From Flavobacterium panacis (GTDB taxonomy: Bacteria; Bacteroidota; Bacteroidia; Flavobacteriales; Flavobacteriaceae), in the NCBI RefSeq assembly GCF_024649945.1, contig NZ_JANKMS010000006.1, positions 186,001 through 250,000 on the forward strand: a stretch of DNA of 64,000 nt, in the 5' to 3' direction. Positions 16,130 to 25,175 of the stretch are shown here, piece after piece. Below the pieces are notes generated by a model. It was given only the letters and a program-made list of their open reading frames with translations, was not told the origin of the DNA and searched no databases. The position numbers were made by a program, and so were the translations under genes. Numbering within the stretch: position 1 is the first letter of the stretch; every line of letters starts with the position of its first letter.

Positions 16130-18199
16130 ATGAAAAAAATAGTCCTTTTTATCGCATTTTTCTTTGCGATAAGTAATCTCACTGCTCAAATTTACGATCC
16201 AGTTTCGTTTACAACATCCGTAAAAGAAATAGGAGAGAACAAATATACTTTGAGTATAATTGCCAAAATTGATAAAAGCTGGCACATTTATTCTCAAAAC
16301 GTTCCATCTGGCGGACCAGCACCAACAAATTTTACTTTTCCGAAGTCTAAAAACTACAAAACGATTGGTTCTGTAGTGGAACCTGCAGGACATGAAGTAG
16401 ACGATCCGGTTTTTAATATGCGAATTAAATATTTTGCAGATAAAGCTGTTTTTACGCAGAATATAGAAAGAAAAACAAACGAAGCTTTTACTATAAATGC
16501 GACCATATTTTTTATGGTTTGTAATGATAACAGCTGTTTGCCTCCAGGAGAAAAAGAAGTAAAATTTACTTTTAAAAAATCAGATACGCCAGTTAAAAAC
16601 GAAGATACGGCAGTTGCAGTAACAGAAGAAAAAAATACAGATTTGCCTGCACAAGACGAATCAATCACTAAACAGGATACCACAAACAACACAACAGATT
16701 CTGTTAGCACTGTCAGCAAAGACACTTCTGAAAGTTTAAAAAAGACAACAGAAACTGATTCAGGAAAAACAGCCCCTGAAGAAAGCCTTTGGACTTTATT
16801 TTTCTTCAGCTTTTTAGGAGGTCTTGCTGCTTTGTTTACGCCATGCGTATTTCCAATGATTCCTATGACGGTGAGTTTCTTTACAAAACAAAGTAAAACG
16901 AAAGCGGCAGGAATTAAAAATGCCATGATGTATGGTATTTTTATCATCATAATTTACGTGATTTTAGGAAGTTTAGTGACAGCAATTTTTGGTGCAGATG
17001 CCTTAAATGCTTTAGCGACAAACGTTGTTTTTAATATCGTGTTCTTCCTCCTTTTATTGGTTTTTGCTTTATCATTTTTAGGTGCTTTCGAAATTGTTTT
17101 ACCAAGTTCGTGGTTGACCAAAATCGACCAAAAATCGGAAATTGGTGGAGCTGTTGGAATTTTCTTTATGGCGTTGGCATTGGCTGTAGTTTCGTTTTCT
17201 TGCACAGGACCAATTGTTGGAACTTTATTAGTTCAGGCAGCAAGTCAGGCGGGAATTGCACCAATTGTCGGAATGCTTGGGTTTTCATTGGCCATTGCTT
17301 TACCATTTGCTTTATTTGCTGCTTTTCCAGGCTGGATGAATTCATTGCCAAAATCAGGCGGATGGTTGAATTCGGTTAAAGTGGTTTTGGGCTTTTTAGA
17401 ATTGGCTTTAGCACTTAAATTCTTAAGCAACGCCGATTTAGTTTTACAATTACATTTATTAGAAAGAGAAGTATTCCTAGCCATTTGGATTGCCATATTT
17501 ACGGTATTAGCTTTTTATTTGTTTGGAAAAATCCAGTTGTCGCATGATTCGCCTTCGACTCATATTTCTGTAGGAAGATTGAGTTTAGGAATTATTGTGC
17601 TGTCATTTGTAGTGTATATGATTCCGGGACTTTGGGGAGCTCCGTTACAATACATTAGCGGATTTCCACCAGCAAAACAATACAGTGAATCACCAAATGG
17701 CTTTGGAAATGTTGTGACTCAAAATACAGAAAAAAGCGATTTACCACAAGGAGCAGAAAGTGGTCCAAACGGAATTCCGACTTTCCATGATTATGATCAA
17801 GGTTTAGCTTACGCGAAAAAAGTAAACAAACCTGTAATGATAGATTTTACTGGTTATGCTTGTGTAAACTGTCGTAAAATGGAAGAAAGAGTTTGGCCAG
17901 ATCCAAAGGTTTTAGCAGTTTTAAATAATGATGTAGTGCTGATTTCTTTGTATGTGGATGACAAAAGGCCTTTACCAGAAAATGAACAAGTGGTTTCTAA
18001 AATTACAGGTAAAGTCTTAAAATATACAGGACAAAAATGGAGTGAGCTTCAAATTTTAAAATATAAAACAAATGCACAGCCATATTATGTTTTAATGGAT
18101 CACAACGAAAAGGATTTGAACAAACCATCGGCTTATAATCCAGATATTAACGGCTATTACAACTGGCTTCAAGAAGGAGTCCGGAATTTCAAAAAATAA
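16130..18199 (+). CDS. dsbD: Thiol:disulfide interchange protein DsbD
   Basis: A 689-residue inner-membrane electron carrier that passes reducing power from cytoplasmic thioredoxin to periplasmic thiol proteins. Order: signal peptide (1-20), N-terminal DsbD-alpha domain (about 25-150) with the CNDNSC cysteine pair, a Thr/Ser/Asp-rich linker (about 155-218), an eight-helix DsbD-beta membrane domain (about 220-520) with the paired cysteines Cys239 (TPCVFPMIP) and Cys358 (FSCTGPIVG), and a C-terminal thioredoxin domain (about 545-689) with Cys578-Val-Asn-Cys581. All three redox pairs are present. Its place near the TlpA-like gene suggests it recharges that protein, though it could also serve the whole periplasm. 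Confidence 0.93.
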   Translation: MKKIVLFIAFFFAISNLTAQIYDPVSFTTSVKEIGENKYTLSIIAKIDKSWHIYSQNVPSGGPAPTNFTFPKSKNYKTIGSVVEPAGHEVDDPVFNMRIKYFADKAVFTQNIERKTNEAFTINATIFFMVCNDNSCLPPGEKEVKFTFKKSDTPVKNEDTAVAVTEEKNTDLPAQDESITKQDTTNNTTDSVSTVSKDTSESLKKTTETDSGKTAPEESLWTLFFFSFLGGLAALFTPCVFPMIPMTVSFFTKQSKTKAAGIKNAMMYGIFIIIIYVILGSLVTAIFGADALNALATNVVFNIVFFLLLLVFALSFLGAFEIVLPSSWLTKIDQKSEIGGAVGIFFMALALAVVSFSCTGPIVGTLLVQAASQAGIAPIVGMLGFSLAIALPFALFAAFPGWMNSLPKSGGWLNSVKVVLGFLELALALKFLSNADLVLQLHLLEREVFLAIWIAIFTVLAFYLFGKIQLSHDSPSTHISVGRLSLGIIVLSFVVYMIPGLWGAPLQYISGFPPAKQYSESPNGFGNVVTQNTEKSDLPQGAESGPNGIPTFHDYDQGLAYAKKVNKPVMIDFTGYACVNCRKMEERVWPDPKVLAVLNNDVVLISLYVDDKRPLPENEQVVSKITGKVLKYTGQKWSELQILKYKTNAQPYYVLMDHNEKDLNKPSAYNPDINGYYNWLQEGVRNFKK

Positions 18200-18225
18200 T
18201 CAAAACATATTGTTGGGTTTAATTT

Positions 18226-18381
18226 TTTAAACACATAGAATCATAGGATTAGGATTGCGTTAAAAGGCATTTTTATTTATTTGAACAAACATAGAAATAC
18301 CTCAAAGCTATGTGTTGAGAAACGAGTTTCTCTTCAATTTCCTTTTCAAGAGAAAAAAAACTATGTTCCTATGTGTTAAGA
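18226..18381. repeat. Dispersed palindromic element, family D, copy 1
   Basis: The element starts with TTAAACACATAGAATCATAG and ends with CTATGTTCCTATGTGTTAAG, an imperfect terminal inverted repeat of about 19 bp. An internal hairpin GAGAAAC/GTTTCTC lies at about 18317-18332. A core with GCGTTAAAAGGC is shared, in either orientation, with the copies at 38231 and 59041. It fills the gap between dsbD and the M16 protease gene. Confidence 0.7.
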
Positions 18382-18418
18382 AAAAACACCCCAATAATCA
18401 ATAATCAAAAAATATCAA

Positions 18419-21238
18419 ATGAAAATTTTTCAATCAAAATGTTGGCTTTTTGTCCTATTCATCGGATTTAAAAGCGTTGCTCAGTTTTCGACTACAGTTC
18501 CGTTGAGCAAGGAGGTAGTTTCGGGAAAATTAAAAAACGGAATGAAGTATTATGTGCTGCATAACGAATGGCCAAAAGACCGTGTCTGTTTTTATTTTGC
18601 ACAAAATGTTGGAGCTATTTTAGAAAATGACGATCAAAACGGATTGGCGCATTTCTTAGAACACATGGCTTTTAACGGAACTCAAAACTTTGAAGGAAAA
18701 GGAATCATTGATATGCTGGAGAAAAAGGGAGTTAGTTTTGGAAAAGACATCAACGCTTATACTGCCCAAGATCAAACCGTTTACAATTTGAGTAATGTTC
18801 CTGCAAACGATTCAAAACTAATCGATTCTTGTTTATTGGCATTGCACGATTGGTCTGGTTTTCTTTCTTTAAAAGATGCAGAAATCGATGCAGAACGCGG
18901 TGTTATTCGTGAAGAATGGCGAACAAGAAGAAATTCAGAATTCAGACTTCGTTTGGAAACAGATAAAGTTTTGTACAAAGATTCAAAATACGCAAAACGT
19001 GACGTAATTGGCGATTTAAATTTGATCAATACTTTTGATTATCAAGTTTTAAGAGATTATTATAAAAAATGGTATCGTCCAGATTTACAAGCGGTTATTG
19101 TGGTTGGAGATATTGATCCAAAAGAAATCGAAAAGAAGATTATCGAAACTTTTTCTTCTATAGAAATGCCTAAAAATGCTGCGGAACGTTATTATGTTTC
19201 TGTTCCAAAAAACAAAGGTATCAATTACGTTTTGGCAAAAGATAAAGAAGCAAACGAAACTAACGTTGTTTTATACTTTAAAAAGGAATTTGATAAAGTA
19301 AAAAGCTACGAAACCATTAGAAGAGATTTAATCAATAATCTCTGTACTGATATGATGAACAGACGTTATCAGGAATTCATTCAAAACAATGAAACAGCGG
19401 TTTTAGGAATAGGAACAGGAACTTCAGAAGTTTCAAGATTAACAGATTCGTACTATTTGTATGTGACGCCAAAAAACAACAAAACGCTAGAAGGTTTCAA
19501 AGAAATGATGATCGAAACTGAAAGAGCAGTTCGTTACGGATTTACACAAAAAGAATTAGATCGTAACAAAGAAGCCGTTTTGAGTTCTTATGAAAACATG
19601 CTTCAGAATAAAGACAAATTCGAAAGTGATGGATTGTCTGAAGAATTGGTGAATTATTTCTTGAAAGCAGTTCCGTTTGAAAGTATCGAAACGCAATATG
19701 AAAACATAAAAAAGAGATTAGCTTCTGTTACACTTGCAGATATAAATCAAGCAGTTAAAAAACTTCAGACTATAGACAATGTTGTTTTAATGGTTACGGG
19801 TCCAGAAAAAAGTGAGGTGGTTTATCCGTCAAAAGCAGATTACGAAAAGATTATGGCATCTGTGAAGAAAATGGCTCTTGATAAATACAAAGAAACCGAC
19901 ACAGACAAACCTTTAATTACAGCAGAATTAAAAGGTTCTAAAGCAGCAAAAGAAACTCCAATCGAGGGAATTGCTGGAGCAAAAAGCTATGTTTTAGGAA
20001 ACGGAGCAAAGATTGTTTTGTATCCAACGACTTTAGCAAAAGACGAAGTTCTGTTTTCAGGATTTAGTTTTGGAGGAAGTTCATTAATTAAAACAGAAGA
20101 CATTCCGTCGGCTCAAATTGCAGTAAGTTTGGTAGAAAGTTCTGGTTTAGGCACTTTTAAAAGCACTGATTTAAAAGACAAACTAAACGGTAAAATTGTT
20201 GATTTAAAACCTTACATCACAGAATTAACAGAAGGGTTTAGAGGTTCAAGTAATCAAAAAGATTTCGAAACTTTACTGCAGTTATTGTATTTGTATTTTG
20301 AAGAACCGAGATTTGACAAAGACTCATACACAAGAATGGTTACTGGTTTTACAAATTCATTAGAGAATACTTTAAATACCAATCCGAAAGTTTTTCAAGA
20401 TACTATTTCGCAATTGAATTACAATCATAACAAAAGAGTTCCGTTATTAAACGAAGAATTTTTGAAACGTTTGAGTTTTGAGAAAGCATCAGAACTTTAC
20501 AAACAAAGAATTCAAAACGCAGGTGATTTTACTTTTGTATTCACTGGAAATCTTCCTGAAAATACTTTAGCATTAATCGAAAAATATATTGGAAGTATAT
20601 CTTCAGACACCAAAAAAGAAAATTTTGTAGACAATAAATTAGATCCAGCTACTGGAGTTGCAAAACAATTATTGGTTCGCGAAATGAATGTGCCAAAAGC
20701 GAGTGTTTATATTCGTTTTGTGAAGCAATTTCCATACAACTATAAAAATGTATTTACATCACATATTTTAGCCGAATTACTGTCTAAAAAATACTTGGAT
20801 TTAATTCGTGAAGAAGAGGGTGGAAGTTATGGTGTTCACGTTCAATCTGGAGTAAGCCGTTTACCATCAGATGAATATACTATGACCATCAACTTTGATA
20901 GTGATCCTGAAAAAGAAGAAAAACTGACTAAAATTATTTACGAACAAATCGATTTGATTCAGAAAAAAGCACCAAAAGAAGAAGATGTTCAATCGGTTAA
21001 AAATACACTTTTAAAAGCGAGAGCAGAAAAAGTAATGACCAACAGTTTTTGGTTAGGAAATTTAAATAATATGCTTCTAAACAATGAAACGTTCAAAGAT
21101 GACGTTATCTACAAAAAAACATTAAACGAAGTAACTCCAGAAGATATCAAAGCTTTTGCAAAAGAGTTTTTTGCTAAACCAAGTACGGTTGAAGTAATTA
21201 TGAAATCAAAACCTCAAGTTACTGCGCCAGAATATTAA
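18419..21238 (+). CDS. M16 family zinc metalloprotease (insulinase/PqqL-like)
   Basis: A 939-residue exported double-domain zinc peptidase that would degrade peptides in the periplasm. The signal peptide ends near residue 21 (SVAQ). The active half (about 30-480) has the inverted zinc motif His78-Phe-Leu-Glu81-His82 in AHFLEHMAFNGT and the downstream glutamate in DAERGVIREEW. The second half (about 505-935) lacks the zinc motif, as usual, and has the substrate-closing region YGVHVQSGVS. Length fits the PqqL-like M16 group (about 930). It follows dsbD and is followed by a strong terminator, marking the end of this cluster. Confidence 0.93.
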   Translation: MKIFQSKCWLFVLFIGFKSVAQFSTTVPLSKEVVSGKLKNGMKYYVLHNEWPKDRVCFYFAQNVGAILENDDQNGLAHFLEHMAFNGTQNFEGKGIIDMLEKKGVSFGKDINAYTAQDQTVYNLSNVPANDSKLIDSCLLALHDWSGFLSLKDAEIDAERGVIREEWRTRRNSEFRLRLETDKVLYKDSKYAKRDVIGDLNLINTFDYQVLRDYYKKWYRPDLQAVIVVGDIDPKEIEKKIIETFSSIEMPKNAAERYYVSVPKNKGINYVLAKDKEANETNVVLYFKKEFDKVKSYETIRRDLINNLCTDMMNRRYQEFIQNNETAVLGIGTGTSEVSRLTDSYYLYVTPKNNKTLEGFKEMMIETERAVRYGFTQKELDRNKEAVLSSYENMLQNKDKFESDGLSEELVNYFLKAVPFESIETQYENIKKRLASVTLADINQAVKKLQTIDNVVLMVTGPEKSEVVYPSKADYEKIMASVKKMALDKYKETDTDKPLITAELKGSKAAKETPIEGIAGAKSYVLGNGAKIVLYPTTLAKDEVLFSGFSFGGSSLIKTEDIPSAQIAVSLVESSGLGTFKSTDLKDKLNGKIVDLKPYITELTEGFRGSSNQKDFETLLQLLYLYFEEPRFDKDSYTRMVTGFTNSLENTLNTNPKVFQDTISQLNYNHNKRVPLLNEEFLKRLSFEKASELYKQRIQNAGDFTFVFTGNLPENTLALIEKYIGSISSDTKKENFVDNKLDPATGVAKQLLVREMNVPKASVYIRFVKQFPYNYKNVFTSHILAELLSKKYLDLIREEEGGSYGVHVQSGVSRLPSDEYTMTINFDSDPEKEEKLTKIIYEQIDLIQKKAPKEEDVQSVKNTLLKARAEKVMTNSFWLGNLNNMLLNNETFKDDVIYKKTLNEVTPEDIKAFAKEFFAKPSTVEVIMKSKPQVTAPEY

Positions 21239-21321
21239 AATACCATTGGTTTTTCAGTATTTTTTTTTAGAAGTATTTTGAATTAGTAAGCTTATACAAC
21301 TAACTTGAAAAACCTTATAAG

Positions 21322-21351
21322 GAGCTGTTCTTAGGAACAGCTCTTTTTTTT
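21322..21351 (+). terminator. Rho-independent terminator after the M16 protease gene
   Basis: A perfect 9-bp stem (GAGCTGTTC, loop TTAG, GAACAGCTC) is followed by eight T residues. It ends the sigma/SusCD/redox/protease cluster. Confidence 0.9.
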
Positions 21352-21384
21352 GTATAAAACGATGTTTTCTTTATAGAATTAAAT

Positions 21385-21414
21385 TTGGAAGAATAAAATA
21401 AGATGTTATTTTTG
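21385..21414 (+). promoter_or_regulatory. Bacteroidota-type promoter, TTG-N19-TATTTTTG
   Basis: A -33 TTG (21385-21387) and a -7 TATTTTTG (21407-21414) are separated by 19 nt, the expected spacing. Transcription would start near 21420. That leaves only about 5 nt before the ATG at 21426 but a normal leader before the ATG at 21444. Confidence 0.65.
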
Positions 21415-21443
21415 GTATACTTTTAATGATTAAAGATGTCTTT

Positions 21444-22823
21444 ATGAATAAAATACTTTGGGAAAAAGTAGAGCGTTTTGAGTTTGATAACGATACTGAT
21501 CAATACGGATTTTCTACAAGATTGGCACTTGAAAATCATTGGACCTTATACTTTACTCAAAGTGCTTTATTAGAATATAAAAAATTCATGTTTTTGGCAG
21601 CAACCAATAATGAAATGGTTTCGCCTTCTGAAATAGTGGATATTGTTTGGCATCAGCATTTAATTTTTACAAACTCATATTCCGAATTTTGTAATCTTTT
21701 AGGAAAAAGGATTGAGCATATTCCGTCAACCCACAATCGATCCGAATTCGAGAAATTTAAAATTGCCAAAGAACGTACTAAAGAGTTATACGAGCTTAAT
21801 TTTGGTATTCAACCAACAGAAGTTTGGGATTACCATAATGAAATGGATTCTTTGCAACTTGAAAATAGTAAATTTGACGTTCACAGACTGAGAAAGAATT
21901 TTTTACTTTATTCGATATTTGCTTCTGTTCCAGTATGTATTCTGATTTTTCCTTTATTGATAAGAATCAATAATCCATATTTTTTAATCGGATACATTTT
22001 ATCCTTTGTTTCACTTCTTTTCTTATTAGATTTTTATGTTAAACGAAGTTTTAAATTGTTGTATGAAAAGATCCGATTTAACCCAATCATCCAAAATCTT
22101 TCTGCTTTAGAATTGGTTTTTCTTAAAGAAGACAAACTGGAAAAAGTGGTGCATGGTGTTGTCAATAATTTGATATTGAGTCAAAAGATTAGAATATTAA
22201 CTGATAACAGATTAGAATTACTCGATAACAGTTTTGGAAATAATCGATATGAAAATTGTGTAATAGAAATTATGAAAGGTGGTGATCCAATGCCGTACAA
22301 ACAATTGTGCCTTGCAATTATGCAGAAACCGATTTTTGAACAATTAGAGAAAGCAACCTATAGAATCAAAAATAGAATTATTGCTTCAAAAGAATTCACG
22401 TTTATTGCAATGTTATCGATGATCATTTTAGGATTATTTCTAGATATCATTTTCAGCCGATTTCTCACAGGGATGTGGAGAGGCAAACCGGTAACTTACT
22501 TATTATTATCGATTATTCCATTAATATTAATAACGATGTATACTTTGCATCGCATCTTAAAACTCATGTTTACTAAGATTATTCCAGCTTCATTTAAACA
22601 AGAAGTTAGAAAAACGATCCCCAAAGAGAATGATTGGGAATGGAATTATTTTTTTTATGGAAGCGCAGTACTTTACAGTTTTTTTGTTCCAATAACTAAT
22701 TACAATTCTGGTAACTCTTTTTCCAATGATTCCGGAAGTTCAAGCTCGTGCGGCTCAGGCGGAAGTTCTTGTGGTTCGTCGTGTGGAAGTTCATGCGGTG
22801 GCTGTGGAGGAGGAGGTGATTAA
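21444..22823 (+). CDS. Membrane protein with GRDP-like N-terminus and Cys/Gly-rich tail (TIGR04222-like)
   Basis: About 459 residues; function unknown. The N-terminal 125 residues resemble the glycine-rich-domain (GRDP/DUF1399-like) pattern: EIVDIVWHQHLIFTNSYSEF, then an HIPSTHN stretch. Two hydrophobic helices follow at about 150-172 and 177-197, and another pair at about 313-333 and 342-366. The region after the first pair has the ALELVFLKEDKLEKVVHGVV type of segment seen in TIGR04222-like membrane proteins. The last 35 residues are Ser/Gly/Cys only apart from the terminal Asp, with repeated SCGS units and the end GGCGGGGD, the hallmark of such tails. An in-frame ATG at 21426 is possible but lies almost on the predicted transcription start. 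Confidence 0.7.
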   Translation: MNKILWEKVERFEFDNDTDQYGFSTRLALENHWTLYFTQSALLEYKKFMFLAATNNEMVSPSEIVDIVWHQHLIFTNSYSEFCNLLGKRIEHIPSTHNRSEFEKFKIAKERTKELYELNFGIQPTEVWDYHNEMDSLQLENSKFDVHRLRKNFLLYSIFASVPVCILIFPLLIRINNPYFLIGYILSFVSLLFLLDFYVKRSFKLLYEKIRFNPIIQNLSALELVFLKEDKLEKVVHGVVNNLILSQKIRILTDNRLELLDNSFGNNRYENCVIEIMKGGDPMPYKQLCLAIMQKPIFEQLEKATYRIKNRIIASKEFTFIAMLSMIILGLFLDIIFSRFLTGMWRGKPVTYLLLSIIPLILITMYTLHRILKLMFTKIIPASFKQEVRKTIPKENDWEWNYFFYGSAVLYSFFVPITNYNSGNSFSNDSGSSSSCGSGGSSCGSSCGSSCGGCGGGGD

Positions 22824-22938
22824 GGCAAATCATTTTAAACCAAAACGCTTTAAAACCCGTCATTGGTCGAAATTCTATACAACAGATTTCAAATTATATT
22901 ACATTTATGCTTTATAGACTATTTTAAAGCAGTTCAGA

Positions 22939-25032
22939 ATGAAAAAAATATTCCTTTCCTTATGTCTTTTTGGTATAATTTCTAATGTTTCGAGTCAAGA
23001 ATTTGCTAATGCTCCCAAACCTTTTGGACCTGTTCCGACGCAGAAACAAATCGACTGGCAGGAAATGGAATTCTACGCTTTTGTGCATTTTTCATTGAAT
23101 ACTTTTACCAATAAAGAATGGGGTTTTGGAGACGAATCGCCAGAACTTTTTAATCCGTCGCAATTAGATGTTCGTCAGTGGGCGAGAGTGGTAAAAGAAG
23201 CTGGAATGAAAGGAATTATTTTAGTTGCCAAACATCATGACGGCTTTTGTTTATGGCCTTCAGCTTATACAGAACGTTCTGTAAAAAATTCTCCATGGGA
23301 GAACGGAAAAGGTGATTTGGTTAAGGAATTAGCTGCAGCTTGTAAAGAATACGATTTAAAATTGGGATTATATCTTTCGCCTTGGGACAGAAATCATCCG
23401 CAATACGGAAAACCTGAATATGTAACGTATTTCAGAAATCAACTAAAAGAACTATTGACCAATTACGGAGATGTTTTCGAAATGTGGTTTGATGGTGCAA
23501 ATGGTGGCGACGGTTATTATGGAGGTGCAAACGAAACTAGAAAAATCAATTCGCTTACCTATTACAATTGGGATGAAACTTATAAACTAATTTATAGTAT
23601 TGCTCCAAAAACTTTGGTTTGGGGAGTTGGACCTTCAGAAGCGAGATGGATTGGAAATGAAGAAGGACGTGCAGGAAAAACCAATTGGTCATTGTTACGC
23701 CAAAAAGATGAATTGGCTGGAAAAGTGCATTACAGCGAATTCACGTCTGGACACGAAGACGGAGAAAAATGGGTTCCGGGAGAAGCTGATGTTTCTATTA
23801 GACCGGGATGGTTTTATCATTCGGTTGAAGATGACAAAGTCCGTTCGCTTGACGAAATGGTTGATATTTATTACGAATCGATTGGACGAAATGCGACTTT
23901 ATTATTAAACCTTCCTGTTGATACAAGAGGTTTGGTTCATGAAAATGATGAAGCAAGATTAAAAGAATTGGTTGCCACAATCAAAGCCGATTTCAAAACA
24001 GAATTATTAAAAGGAACAAAAGTTCAAGCTTCAAACACAAGAGTGGCAGATTCTAATTTCGGTCCGCAGAATGTTATTGATGGAAATAAAGACACTTATT
24101 GGGCAACAGACGATAAAGTAAAGCAAGCTACAATCGAATTTACGTTTAAAAAGCCAACCGCAATTAATAGAATTTTACTTCAGGAATATATTAAGCTTGG
24201 ACAGCGTGTAAAAGCGTTTTCGGTTGAAGCCAATGTAAACGGACAATGGAAAACGATTGCCAATGAAACTACAATTGGTTATAAAAGAATTTTGCGTTTA
24301 GATCGTGTTACGGCTTCTGCAATTAGAGTGAATATTTTAGATGCAAAAGCAGGTTTTGTAATCAGTACAATTGAAGCTTATAATGCGCCAACGTTCGTTA
24401 AAGAACCACAAATTCTTAGAGATAAAAAGGGTTTGGTAACGCTTAAAGCGGAAGATGGAAATGCTGTTTACTATTCGCTTGACGGAAAAAATCCTTCAGA
24501 AAAAAGCATTTTATATAAAGGACCTTTTGTGTACAATAAAGCAGTAGAAATTAAAGCCATTTCAAGAAACACAAAAGAGAAAAGCAACAGTGCGGTTAAA
24601 TCGGCTAAATATGGTATTTCTAAAGAAAAATGGAAAGTAATTTCGATTTCTAGTGGCGATAATAAATCGGTTGAAAGAATTATTGACGGAGATGCCAATA
24701 CCGATTGGGAATTTGGAAATACCGAAAATAAACTGCCTCAGTCCATCATTATTGATATGGGAGAAGAAAGAAGTATTGCAGGTTTTACTTTTACTCCAAA
24801 ACAAATAGGAAGTAATTCGAATTTGATTTCGAATTATGAATTCTACACTAGTGAAGATAACGTTACTTGGACCAAACAATCTGAAGGAGAATTCTCGAAT
24901 ATCAAACACAATCCGATTGAACAAATGAAGAGTTTTACTGCAGTAAAAGCAAGGTTTTTAAGATTTGTTGCAACAGCTGCTGTAGGAAACGGACAAAGTG
25001 TTTCGATAGCTGAAATCGGTATTGTAGAATAA
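22939..25032 (+). CDS. GH29 alpha-L-fucosidase with two discoidin-type domains
   Basis: A 697-residue exported fucosidase. The signal peptide ends near residue 19 (SSQ). The GH29 catalytic barrel (about 25-350) includes LVAKHHDGFCLWPS and the nucleophile Asp185 in EMWFDGANGG. Downstream are an F5/8-type C (discoidin) domain (about 365-480, NVIDGNKDTYWATDD), a chitobiase C-terminal-like module (about 485-565, VYYSLDGKNPSEKS) and a second F5/8-type C domain (about 570-697, RIIDGDANTDWEFGN). The accessory domains would hold the enzyme on glycans. The architecture resembles GH29 enzymes acting on alpha-1,3/1,4-linked fucose, but linkage cannot be read from sequence alone. It is the first gene of the glycan locus. 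Confidence 0.93.
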   Translation: MKKIFLSLCLFGIISNVSSQEFANAPKPFGPVPTQKQIDWQEMEFYAFVHFSLNTFTNKEWGFGDESPELFNPSQLDVRQWARVVKEAGMKGIILVAKHHDGFCLWPSAYTERSVKNSPWENGKGDLVKELAAACKEYDLKLGLYLSPWDRNHPQYGKPEYVTYFRNQLKELLTNYGDVFEMWFDGANGGDGYYGGANETRKINSLTYYNWDETYKLIYSIAPKTLVWGVGPSEARWIGNEEGRAGKTNWSLLRQKDELAGKVHYSEFTSGHEDGEKWVPGEADVSIRPGWFYHSVEDDKVRSLDEMVDIYYESIGRNATLLLNLPVDTRGLVHENDEARLKELVATIKADFKTELLKGTKVQASNTRVADSNFGPQNVIDGNKDTYWATDDKVKQATIEFTFKKPTAINRILLQEYIKLGQRVKAFSVEANVNGQWKTIANETTIGYKRILRLDRVTASAIRVNILDAKAGFVISTIEAYNAPTFVKEPQILRDKKGLVTLKAEDGNAVYYSLDGKNPSEKSILYKGPFVYNKAVEIKAISRNTKEKSNSAVKSAKYGISKEKWKVISISSGDNKSVERIIDGDANTDWEFGNTENKLPQSIIIDMGEERSIAGFTFTPKQIGSNSNLISNYEFYTSEDNVTWTKQSEGEFSNIKHNPIEQMKSFTAVKARFLRFVATAAVGNGQSVSIAEIGIVE

Positions 25033-25175
25033 ATTTCTTTTTTGAAAGTATAAAACAACTTTGCGTTTCTTATTTTGTTTTCTGACGAACGGCAATCGTT
25101 ATTAGTCGAATTTTTAGTATTTCAGGATAATATAATTCTACTTTTATCTTGCATTAATTAAAACAGCGAGGCGTT

